Below, piece by piece: positions 1 to 6,408 of a DNA stretch of 32,096 bases. Within the stretch, counting starts at the first letter, position 1. Each line of letters opens with the position of its first letter. The stretch comes from an uncultured Oscillibacter sp. (GTDB lineage: Bacteria; Bacillota; Clostridia; Oscillospirales; Oscillospiraceae), in contig CAJTVF010000028.1 in assembly GCA_910579435.1 (NCBI GenBank), forward strand, positions 1 through 32,096, given 5' to 3'. Below the pieces are notes generated by a model. It was not told the DNA's origin. It did no database searches and worked only from the letters and a program-made list of their open reading frames with translations. The translations under genes were made by a program, and so were the position numbers.

Positions 1-1203
1 CGCCTGGGTCTCCACGATGGGCAGGGCGGTCATGCTGCCGCCCCCCAGCTCGTCGGAGAGGTGGGCCGCCCGCTCCAGCAGGCGGGAGTGGAGGTAAAAC
101 ACGTCGCCGGGGAACGCCTCCCGCCCCGGAGAGCGCTCCAGCAGCAGGCTCAGGGTCCGGTAGGCGATGGCGTGCTTGCTCAAATCGTCGTAGACGATGA
201 GCACGTCCCGGCCCTGGCGCATAAAGTATTCTCCCAGGGCGCAGCCCGCGTAGGGCGCGATGTATTGCAGCGCCGCGGAGGCGCTGGCCGGGGCGCTGAC
301 CACGGCGGTGTACTCCATGGCCCCCCGGCGGCTCAGGTTCTCCACGATCTGGGCCACAGACCCGGTCTTCTGCCCGATGGCCACGTAGATGCACACCATG
401 CCCTTCCCCTTCTGGTTCAGGATGGCGTCCAGGGCGATGGCGGTTTTGCCCGTCTGGCGGTCTCCGATGATAAGCTCCCGCTGGCCCCGGCCGATGGGGA
501 ACATGGAGTCGATGGCCAAAAGCCCCGTCTCCATGGGGGTGTTCACCGGCTGGCGGTCCAGGATGCCGGGGGCCGGGGCCTCGATGGGCCGGTAGCCCTC
601 CGCCGTGATTCTCCCCCTGCCGTCCACAGGGACCCCCAGGGCGTCCACCACCCGGCCCAGGAAGCCCTCGCCCACCGGCATGCCGGCGGTTTTCAGCGTC
701 CGGCGGACCATGCCGCCGGCGGAGACCTCCTCGCCGCTGCCGAAGAGGATGCAGCTCACGCCGTCCCGGCGCAGGTCCTGGACCATGCCCTTGACGCCGG
801 AGCTGAACAGCAGGATCTCGCCGTACTGGACGTGGTCCAGGCCCTTGACGGTGGCAATCTCGCCGTCCACCGTCACCACCTCGCCGATTTCCTCGGCGCT
901 GACGCTCACGGCCCAGTCCTCCACCGCCTGACGCATCAGGGGCAGGATGTTGCTGGCCCCGCTCTCCAGTCCCCGGACATAATCCCGGAACTGCCGGACC
1001 CGGCCCTGCATGGTCCAGTCGTACATGTCCGCCCCCACCTGGAGGCGGAAGCCCTGCTTCAGGGCGGGGTCCTCCTCCCAGCGGAGGGGAACCTTCCGCT
1101 TATACTTGTCCGCCAGGAACTTCTCAAAGCGCCGGAGCTGTTCTTCCGTGGGCCTGACGGCGCTGCGGAGCTCCGCCGCCAGTGCGCCTCTACTGGTCCT
1201 CAT
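1..1203 (-). CDS. atpA: ATP synthase F1 alpha subunit with N-terminal delta-subunit (OSCP) C-terminal domain; partial
   Basis: Nucleotide-binding non-catalytic alpha subunit of the F1 head. 401 residues are visible and the gene runs off at base 1. The start is ATG at 1203 behind GGAGG, overlapping the end of atpF by 14 nt. The P-loop GDRQTGKT is at residues 247-254, whereas E. coli alpha has it near 169, so there is an N-terminal extension of about 78 residues. Residues about 12-78 (PTEEQL, KRKVPL, DPALKQGFRLQVG, YDWTMQGR) follow the delta/OSCP C-terminal pattern (TEEQ..., KKV.L, D..L.GG..V.IGD..IDGSV.GRL) without a gap, as compared with E. coli AtpH from memory. An alpha-like helix and the usual beta-barrel (EIGEVVTVDGEIATVKGL) follow. 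No separate atpH lies between atpF and atpA. The alpha identity is certain; the fusion reading is strong but was not tested by alignment software. Confidence 0.95.
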   Translation of the reverse strand, partial: MRTSRGALAAELRSAVRPTEEQLRRFEKFLADKYKRKVPLRWEEDPALKQGFRLQVGADMYDWTMQGRVRQFRDYVRGLESGASNILPLMRQAVEDWAVSVSAEEIGEVVTVDGEIATVKGLDHVQYGEILLFSSGVKGMVQDLRRDGVSCILFGSGEEVSAGGMVRRTLKTAGMPVGEGFLGRVVDALGVPVDGRGRITAEGYRPIEAPAPGILDRQPVNTPMETGLLAIDSMFPIGRGQRELIIGDRQTGKTAIALDAILNQKGKGMVCIYVAIGQKTGSVAQIVENLSRRGAMEYTAVVSAPASASAALQYIAPYAGCALGEYFMRQGRDVLIVYDDLSKHAIAYRTLSLLLERSPGREAFPGDVFYLHSRLLERAAHLSDELGGGSMTALPIVETQA

Positions 1204-1684
1204 GGGCGCCTCCTCCCTCCGCCAGATCCAGGAACTGGTCAAAGAGATCCGTGTCGGCCTTCACCGTCAGCTTCTTCACCGCCGCCACCGTCAGCTCCCG
1301 CAGCTCCCGCTGGGACTCCCGGATAATCTGGTCCCGGCTGCTGGCGGCCTCCTCCTTGGCCTTGGCGACAATCTGCCTGGCCTGGGCCATCTGCTCCTCC
1401 ACGGACTGCTGGACCGCCGCCTGGGACTTCGCCCGGGCCTGGCGGATCTCCTCCTCCGCTCCGTCCAGCTTGGCCTGATAGGAGGCTTTCAGCTCTTCCG
1501 CCTCCCGGAGCTTCCCGGCGGCCTGTTCCTCCAGGTCCCGGTAGTAGGCCTCCCGTTTTTCCATGAACCGCTTCACCGGCTTGTAGAGCAGGAAGTACAG
1601 CCCGCCGGTGAGGATAGCCAGATTCATCCAGTGCAGCAAAATCTGCTGCCAGTCAACATTCAGGGGAATATTCACAGCCTCCAC
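1190..1684 (-). CDS. atpF: ATP synthase F0 subunit b
   Basis: Peripheral-stalk subunit that ties F1 to the membrane sector. 164 residues, the usual b length. One membrane segment lies near residues 15-38 (LLHWMNLAILTGGLYFLLY), followed by the KPVKRFMEKRE motif and a long charged, Ala/Gln/Glu-rich coiled coil to the C-terminus. No delta-like domain is attached to b, unlike the mycobacterial b-delta fusion. The start is uncertain: GTG at 1684, only 5 nt after the atpE stop, has AAGG close upstream; an in-frame GTG lies three codons later. The C-terminus overlaps the atpA start, which suggests translational coupling. Confidence 0.95.
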   Translation of the reverse strand: MEAVNIPLNVDWQQILLHWMNLAILTGGLYFLLYKPVKRFMEKREAYYRDLEEQAAGKLREAEELKASYQAKLDGAEEEIRQARAKSQAAVQQSVEEQMAQARQIVAKAKEEAASSRDQIIRESQRELRELTVAAVKKLTVKADTDLFDQFLDLAEGGGAHEDQ

Positions 1685-1689
1685 CTGCC

Positions 1690-2043
1690 TTACAACACAA
1701 AGATGATGAGAATGACCACCAGCAGGGCGTAGATGATGGCCGTCTCAATAAAGACCAGGCCCAGCATCAGCATCGTCCGGATCTTGCCCTCGGCCTCCGG
1801 CTGGCGGCCGATGCTCTCCACGGCCTTGCCGGTGGCGATGCCCATGCCCAGGCCGCCGCCTAGGGCCGCCAGGCCGATGGCCAGGGCGGAGGCGATGGTC
1901 TTGCCGCCGGACTCCTCCTGGACCTCCTCCTGGGCGGCGGGCTCCCCGGCGTCCTCCCCCGCCGCCAGGGCGGGCACGGCCAGGGTGACCGCCAGCAGCA
2001 GCACCAGGCACAGCATCCACAGCTTCTTCACAACATTGTTCAT
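1690..2043 (-). CDS. atpE: ATP synthase F0 subunit c with N-terminal signal-like leader
   Basis: Proteolipid of the rotor ring. ATG at 2043 has GGGAGG about 8 nt upstream; translation could extend further in frame, but the leader lacks a comparable site. 117 residues, longer than the usual 70-90 because the first ~30 residues form a signal-peptide-like segment (lysines, a long hydrophobic core, then AAGEDAG), followed by an acidic linker. The canonical hairpin follows: a Gly-rich helix, the polar loop GRQPEA, and helix 2 with the ion-binding Glu in VFIETAIIY. Compared with the Na+ ring of Ilyobacter, the Glu, an adjacent hydroxyl (Thr) and the Tyr are kept but the helix-1 Gln is Met, so H+ is somewhat more likely than Na+. 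This specificity call is tentative. Confidence 0.94.
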   Translation of the reverse strand: MNNVVKKLWMLCLVLLLAVTLAVPALAAGEDAGEPAAQEEVQEESGGKTIASALAIGLAALGGGLGMGIATGKAVESIGRQPEAEGKIRTMLMLGLVFIETAIIYALLVVILIIFVL

Positions 2044-2093
2044 CACAGAAAACCTCCCATATTTGTTCTTTATTCTGTAGATACAGCCGTCCT

Positions 2094-2257
2094 TAGGCCT
2101 TGTTTGAAAATTGGCGGAATGCCCAACGGTGAGAGATTTTTCGCCAATCAAGGCAAATTTTCGCGGGCGGGCTGACGCCCGGCAAGAAAATTTAACGCAG
2201 AGCGGCGGAAAAAGATCCGCCGTTTTGGGCGTTTTGCCATTTTTCAAACAAGGCCTA
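2094..2257. mobile_element. MITE-like inverted-repeat element B inside the atp operon
   Basis: 164 bp bounded by 22-bp near-perfect terminal inverted repeats (TAGGCCTTGTTTGAAAA then TTGGC or ATGGC), at 2094-2115 and 2236-2257. The interior holds two further hairpins: CGGGCG/CGCCCG around 2163-2182 and CGGCGGA/TCCGCCG around 2203-2223. It has no ORF. It lies between atpB and atpE and its outer end forms the atpB stop codon. I saw no second copy in the window. Confidence 0.7.
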
Positions 2258-3079
2258 GGCGGCCTGACGTTTTTTCTTTTCCTTCGGCGGTGAGGGCTCG
2301 GACACCTCGCCGTAGTACAGGGCCGTCAGCATGGTCAGCACATAGGTCTGAATCAGCGCGTGAAGCAGGGTGAACAGCACCCCCACGATCACCGGCAGCA
2401 CAAAGCTGAGGCTCACGTAATAATACACCAGCTCCGTCACCAGCAGCCCGCTGAGCAGGGCGCCGAAGAGCCGGAAGCTCATGGAAATGGGCAGGGAGAA
2501 CTCCTTCAGCGTCTTTCCCACGCCCTTCACGCCGTTCACCGCGACGCCGCCGGAGAGAATGACCAGATAGGAGAAGGTCCCCATGGCAATGGCGGCGTTC
2601 ACATCGGACAGGGGGGCGGGCAGGGTGATGGGTGAGCCGTGGACCGTGAGGGCCTGGAGGCCCAGCAGCTCAAAGAGCGTCCCCACAAATATGTAAGCCC
2701 CGGCGGCGAAGATATAGGCCCCCAGGAAGCCGCAGCGGTGGGGACTGCTGCCCTTGGCCATGCCGCTGAAGAGGCCCACTGCTTCTTCCAGCAGCATCTG
2801 GAACTTCCCCGGCCTGTACCGGAACTTCGGAATCACGAAGATCCGGATTCCGGCGGCGGCCAGGAGCAAAATCAGCGTCACCGTAAAGGCGGAAATCAGC
2901 CCCGGGTTCACCTCCTTGAGCCCAAAGAGGCCAATTCGGTTCACGTCGTGGAGCACGGCGTCCCGCATGGTCTCCTTCACGGTTTCCGTCCGGCCGGGCG
3001 ACCCGGCGAACAGAGCGCCCGCCAGCAGCAGCAAAACCGCCGCCAGCCACAGCGCCAGGCCCTTTTTGTGTTCTTTCAT
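2255..3079 (-). CDS. atpB: ATP synthase F0 subunit a
   Basis: Membrane stator subunit carrying the ion half-channels. 274 residues from ATG at 3079; a TTG one codon upstream is less likely. The N-terminus has a hydrophobic segment (residues about 9-27). The essential arginine lies in SFRLFGALLSG, and the last helices carry ALIQTYVLTMLTALYYGE, matching the family's QAYVFTMLT motif. It is first in the operon; no atpI/uncI precedes it. The TAG stop is made by the first three bases of an inverted-repeat element (2094-2257) between atpB and atpE, so the Lys-rich tail PPKEKKKRQAA may differ from the ancestral C-terminus. Confidence 0.95.
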   Translation of the reverse strand: MKEHKKGLALWLAAVLLLLAGALFAGSPGRTETVKETMRDAVLHDVNRIGLFGLKEVNPGLISAFTVTLILLLAAAGIRIFVIPKFRYRPGKFQMLLEEAVGLFSGMAKGSSPHRCGFLGAYIFAAGAYIFVGTLFELLGLQALTVHGSPITLPAPLSDVNAAIAMGTFSYLVILSGGVAVNGVKGVGKTLKEFSLPISMSFRLFGALLSGLLVTELVYYYVSLSFVLPVIVGVLFTLLHALIQTYVLTMLTALYYGEVSEPSPPKEKKKRQAA

Positions 3080-3149
3080 CAAGCATCCCTTCTCTCACGC
3101 AGCTCTCCGCGCCCAAGGCCCAGGCGCGGCGGCGAATCGGTACGGTTTG

Positions 3150-3177
3150 ATTATAGTAACTCCTGAAAAAAAGTCAA
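3150..3177 (-). promoter_or_regulatory. Promoter of the atp operon
   Basis: On the minus strand, TTGACT (3172-3177), 16 nt, TATAAT (3150-3155). It lies about 65 nt upstream of the atpB start and just after the terminator of the preceding gene. Confidence 0.75.
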
Positions 3178-3251
3178 GGGGCTCAAGGACGAAAACGCTT
3201 GCATACGGCCAGATTTCCTCCGTTTTTTTAACGGGTTCTTTATGGGGATAC

Positions 3252-3294
3252 AAAAAGGCCCGGCTCCTTCCACAACAGGTGGAAGGGGCCGGGC
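3252..3294 (-). terminator. Rho-independent terminator of the hemolysin III gene
   Basis: A 16-bp stem (3258-3273 / 3279-3294, one mismatch) with a 5-nt loop, followed on the minus strand by TTTTT. It lies directly after the stop codon at 3312 and insulates the atp operon. Confidence 0.85.
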
Positions 3295-3311
3295 TTCCGG
3301 TCTTTTCGCGC

Positions 3312-4025
3312 TTACCAGGCAAGGTAGAGCTGCGTATAAATCCCAATCCAGTGCAGGGCCGCCCCCGCCAGGACGAAGACGTGCCAGACGCAGTGGTCGT
3401 ACTTCCGCTTCCCGGCAAAGGGAATCATCCCCAGGGTATAGGCCAGCCCTCCCGCGAAGATGAAGCCCAGCAGGGTCCGGCTGTAGAGATACATCCGGGG
3501 CAGGAACACCAGGCCGCTCCACCCAATGAGGAAGTACAGCGTAAAGTGCAGGGCCGGCCAGCGGCCCGGGCCAAACACCATCACCAGCGTCACGCCGGTG
3601 AGGATTACCGCCCACTGGACGCAGAACAGCGTCACGCCCGCAGCCCCTCCCAGATACAGCAGCAGGATGGGGGCGAAGGTGCCGCCGATCAGCAGATAGA
3701 TGGAGGTATAGTCGAACCTCCGGCAGACCCGCTTGACCCGGGACCCGGCTGGCATGGCGTGATAGACGCAGCTCATCAGCATCATCAGCACCATGCTGAT
3801 CCCGTACACGCAGGAGGCCAGCAGCTCCATGGCCCCGTGAGACCGGACCAGCAGCAGCGTCAGCGCCGCCGCCGCCCCCAGGGCCCCCAGGCCGTGGCTC
3901 ACGGCGTTGAAGACCTCCGCCCCCACCGTCAGCCGGGGGGGCTCGTTCCGGGCCTGTACCTTTGCCCGGCGGACCGCTCTCAAGCGGGCCCTCTGCATCT
4001 GCTGTTTTGTCAAAGCCGCCTCCAT
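3312..4025 (-). CDS. Hemolysin III / PAQR family membrane protein
   Basis: 237-residue integral membrane protein with about seven hydrophobic segments after a basic N-terminus. It shows the family's metal-site residues: His in SCVYHAMP (first cluster), Asp in RRFDYTSIYLLIGGTFAP, and two His in the C-terminal HCVWHVFVLAGAALHW. Members of the bacterial HlyIII (TrhA/YqfA) family are tied to membrane-energetics homeostasis; despite the name, haemolysis is not a safe prediction. Start ATG at 4025 with GGGGAGG 6 nt upstream. It appears monocistronic, with its own promoter-like site and a strong terminator before the atp operon. Confidence 0.9.
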   Translation of the reverse strand: MEAALTKQQMQRARLRAVRRAKVQARNEPPRLTVGAEVFNAVSHGLGALGAAAALTLLLVRSHGAMELLASCVYGISMVLMMLMSCVYHAMPAGSRVKRVCRRFDYTSIYLLIGGTFAPILLLYLGGAAGVTLFCVQWAVILTGVTLVMVFGPGRWPALHFTLYFLIGWSGLVFLPRMYLYSRTLLGFIFAGGLAYTLGMIPFAGKRKYDHCVWHVFVLAGAALHWIGIYTQLYLAW

Positions 4026-4086
4026 CGCGTTCCTCCCCAGCTTGTGCTGTTATATCAATATCGCTAAATACAGTTTTCAATACTAT

Positions 4087-4113
4087 ATTATATGATTTCT
4101 TTTCGCATTGCAA
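4087..4113 (-). promoter_or_regulatory. Candidate promoter of the hemolysin III gene
   Basis: Minus strand TTGCAA (4108-4113), 15 nt, TATAAT (4087-4092). The boxes are good but the spacing is short. The 5' leader would be about 55 nt. Confidence 0.45.
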
Positions 4114-4242
4114 GTAGTTTTTGCAGAAAAATTCTGTCTATTCCACCTGACTGTATTTTAGCACAAACCAAACCCACTTTCTTTGGGCAGGTCGACGAAA
4201 CTTGGGCGGTTTTTTCAAGGCTTCTCCGCCTTTGCCGCCGCG

Positions 4243-4279
4243 ACAAATGCCGCCAGGGTTTTTCCCCGGCGGCATTTGT
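4243..4279. other. Intergenic hairpin, possible former terminator of the MATE operon
   Basis: A perfect 12-bp stem (ACAAATGCCGCC and its complement) with a 13-nt loop, between the hemolysin III gene and element A1. There is no clear T tract on either strand, so the terminator role is weak. It may have stood next to the MATE stop codon before element A1 inserted. Confidence 0.4.
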
Positions 4280-4288
4280 CCGTTGTAT

Positions 4289-4455
4289 TTAAGGAAGCAC
4301 TGATTTAATCCCTGCGCACATCTTTACGCCATAAATTTCCGCTGATCTGCGTCAGAAAATCTTGAAATCCGCCAGGATTCCTGCAATTTTCTTCCTTGCC
4401 AGCAAAAATTTCTGGCGCAAATCTGCACGCGTTGATTAAATCAGTGCTTCCTTAA
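4289..4455. mobile_element. MITE-like element family A, copy 1
   Basis: 167 bp from TTAA to TTAA. The ends carry the inverted repeat AAGGAAGCACTGATTTAAT; an inner pair of imperfect arms around TAAATTT would let the whole element fold into one hairpin. There is no ORF. It is nearly identical (about four differences by eye) to the reverse complement of the copy at 20152-20318. Its right-hand TTAA is the TAA stop codon of the MATE gene. Confidence 0.85.
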
Positions 4456-5837
4456 TTGGGCGGCGGGTTCCCCTCCAGCTCCGCCATGCTCCGCTTGAAC
4501 TGGACGGCGAACATGGAGGCCGTGGCGCTCACCGCCAGGAAGTCCGCCACCGGCTCCGCCAGAAAGACGGCGAAGGCTTTGTTGGCGAAGAAGTTCGGCA
4601 GAATGTAGATCAAGGGAATCAGCAGAATGATCTTCCGCAGCACCGCCAGAAACAGGGAGGTCTTGGCGTTTCCCAGGGCCACAAAGGTCTGCTGGCAGGC
4701 GATCTGGATTCCAAAGAGGCAGGTGGTGCCCATGTAAATCCGCAGGGCCCAGGCGGCGTAGTCCACCAGCGCCGGGTCGTTGTTGAAAATCTGCACGAAC
4801 ACCCGGGGAAACAGCTGCACCAGCGCCCACAGCGCCGCCGAGTAGACGACGCAGGATTTCAGAAGGCAGCGGAAGGCGTCCCTCACCCTCTGGGGGTTTC
4901 TCGCGCCGAAGTTGTAGCTGACGATGGGCTGGGCCCCCTGGCTCAGGCCCTGGAGAGGCATCATGGCGAACTGCATCATGCTGGTCAGCACCGTCATGGC
5001 TCCCACCGCCACGTCCCCGCCGTATTTCAGCAGGGAGGAGTTGAAGCACACGGCGATGAGGCTCTCCGTGGACTGCATGATGAAGGGAGACAGGCCCAGG
5101 GCCAGGCAGGGCAGGAAGACCCTGGGCTCCGGCCGCAGGTCCTTCCTCCGCAGACGCCACTTCGTTTTGGGTCCGGTGAGAAAGCGGAGGACCCACGCGG
5201 CGGACACCGCCTGGGAGAGAATCGTCGCCAGGGCCGCCCCCCGGACGCCCAGCCCCAGGCCGAAAATGAAAATTGGGTCCAGCAGCGTGTTCAGCCCCGC
5301 GCCGATAAGGACGGTTTTCATGCTGACGGTGGTGAAGCCCTGGGCGGTGATATAGGCGTTCATGCCCAGGGTCACCTGAACGAAGAGGGTGCCCAGGGAG
5401 TAAATTTTCATATAATCCAGGGCGTAGCCGATGGTGTTTTCGCTGGCCCCGAAGGTCAGCAGCAGGGGCTCGGCAAAGCTCCGGAACACCGCCGTCAGCA
5501 CAACGGCGGTAATCAGCAGCAGGGTGAAGCTGTTGCCCATGATCTTCCGGGAGCCCTCCAGGTCCCCCCGCCCCTCCTGGATGGAGGCCCGGGGCGCGCC
5601 GCCCATGCCCACCAGGGCCGCGAAGGCGGAGATAATCATGATAATGGGCAGGCAGACCCCCACGCCGGTGAGGGCCAGGGCCCCCACGGTGTCCACGGGC
5701 TTCATGTGCCCGATGTAGACCCGGTCCACCAGGTTATAGAGCATATTGACAATCTGAGAGGTAATGGTGGGCAGGGCCAGGGAGAACAAGAGCTTGCTCA
5801 CCTTTCCGCTGCCAAGGTCCACGCTTTGCCGGTTCAT
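4452..5837 (-). CDS. MATE family multidrug/cation efflux transporter
   Basis: 461 residues, the usual MATE length, with about 12 membrane segments. The N-terminal half carries KLLFSLALPTITSQIVNMLYN and VDRVYIGH, typical of the DinF/NorM-like MATE group. The second half repeats the pattern with QGAQPIVSYNFGARNPQRV. Start ATG at 5837 with AAGGAG; it overlaps the stop of the upstream marR gene by ATGA, so the two are coupled. It probably exports drugs or toxic organic cations in exchange for Na+ or H+ under control of that regulator; the substrate is unknown. The stop codon TAA comes from the end of element A1, so the extreme C-terminus (EGNPPPN) may be shortened or altered. Confidence 0.92.
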   Translation of the reverse strand: MNRQSVDLGSGKVSKLLFSLALPTITSQIVNMLYNLVDRVYIGHMKPVDTVGALALTGVGVCLPIIMIISAFAALVGMGGAPRASIQEGRGDLEGSRKIMGNSFTLLLITAVVLTAVFRSFAEPLLLTFGASENTIGYALDYMKIYSLGTLFVQVTLGMNAYITAQGFTTVSMKTVLIGAGLNTLLDPIFIFGLGLGVRGAALATILSQAVSAAWVLRFLTGPKTKWRLRRKDLRPEPRVFLPCLALGLSPFIMQSTESLIAVCFNSSLLKYGGDVAVGAMTVLTSMMQFAMMPLQGLSQGAQPIVSYNFGARNPQRVRDAFRCLLKSCVVYSAALWALVQLFPRVFVQIFNNDPALVDYAAWALRIYMGTTCLFGIQIACQQTFVALGNAKTSLFLAVLRKIILLIPLIYILPNFFANKAFAVFLAEPVADFLAVSATASMFAVQFKRSMAELEGNPPPN

Positions 5838-6286
5838 AACTGACACTCCTTTTCCATGCTTAGTTCCTCCGTCTTCCGCAGTACCCGCTCCAGCAGGTCC
5901 AGGAACACGGCCTGTTCCTCCTCCGTCAGCCCCGCCAGCAGACGCTTGCCGCAGGCGCACTGGATCGCCTGGGCCTCCCGGGCCAGGGGTGCGCCCTGTC
6001 CGGTGATTTCCAGGTGAATGACCCGCCGGTCCTCCCCGTCGGCCCGCCGGGCCAGGAGGCCCCGCCCCGTCAGTACCTCCACCGCCTGGGACACCTGGGA
6101 CTTCGCCAGGCACCGGAGCTCCGCCACGTCCCGGGCGGTGTCCTGGCCGGGGTGGTTGGCCAGGAAGAGCAGGACATGGATCTCCCGCATGGAAAGGCCC
6201 GTTTTCTCCAGCAGGGGGAGGAACTGCCGGTCATAGTATTTCCCGAATTTCCGGGGCAGCCGGGTGAGCTGGGCAATGGTAATCAT
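5834..6286 (-). CDS. MarR family transcriptional regulator
   Basis: 150 residues with the MarR winged-helix layout: an N-terminal dimer helix, then a recognition region (residues about 50-80, DVAELRCLAKSQVSQAVEVL), the wing with ADGEDRRVIHLEITGQG (the conserved D-x-R-R motif), and a C-terminal helix for dimerisation. The start is ATG at 6286 with GGAGG. It is the first gene of an operon with the MATE transporter and very likely represses both: a perfect 16-nt palindrome covers the expected transcription start. Ligands are unknown. Confidence 0.93.
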   Translation of the reverse strand: MITIAQLTRLPRKFGKYYDRQFLPLLEKTGLSMREIHVLLFLANHPGQDTARDVAELRCLAKSQVSQAVEVLTGRGLLARRADGEDRRVIHLEITGQGAPLAREAQAIQCACGKRLLAGLTEEEQAVFLDLLERVLRKTEELSMEKECQL

Positions 6287-6314
6287 GGCCGGCCTCCTTC
6301 GTTCTTTTTCAAAC

Positions 6315-6330
6315 AGTTCTTTTAAGAACT
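6315..6330. promoter_or_regulatory. Likely MarR operator
   Basis: Perfect palindrome AGTTCTTTTAAGAACT (7-bp arms around TT, 16 nt), placed immediately downstream of the -10 box of the marR promoter, where bound repressor would block initiation. Confidence 0.65.
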
Positions 6331-6335
6331 ATATG

Positions 6336-6364
6336 AGTATAGCATGGGGTCCTTTCCATGTCAA
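6336..6364 (-). promoter_or_regulatory. Promoter of the marR-MATE operon
   Basis: Minus strand TTGACA (6359-6364), exactly 17 nt, TATACT (6336-6341): a near-consensus sigma-A promoter. Confidence 0.85.
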
Positions 6365-6376
6365 GAGGATAAACGC

Positions 6377-6402
6377 GCGGCCCCGGCTTTTGCCGGGGCC
6401 GC
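6377..6402 (-). terminator. Terminator downstream of htpG
   Basis: A perfect 11-bp GC-rich stem (6377-6387 / 6392-6402) with a 4-nt loop, six bases after the htpG stop. The following T tract is poor (GCGTTTA), so termination may be partial. Confidence 0.65.
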
Positions 6403-6408
6403 AGACGC

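Noticed and set aside
61..1326. Plus-strand frame of 421 codons opposite atpA
   Set aside because: Gly/His/Pro-rich shadow of the atpA gene, without a start signal.
1690..2043. Firm call of a Na+-translocating ATP synthase
   Set aside because: Glu, Thr and Tyr of the Na+ site are present but the helix-1 Gln is Met; the evidence is mixed.
1690..2247. Longer 185-residue version of subunit c reading into element B
   Set aside because: The added part is translated element sequence; ATG 2043 has the proper ribosome-binding site and a signal-like start.
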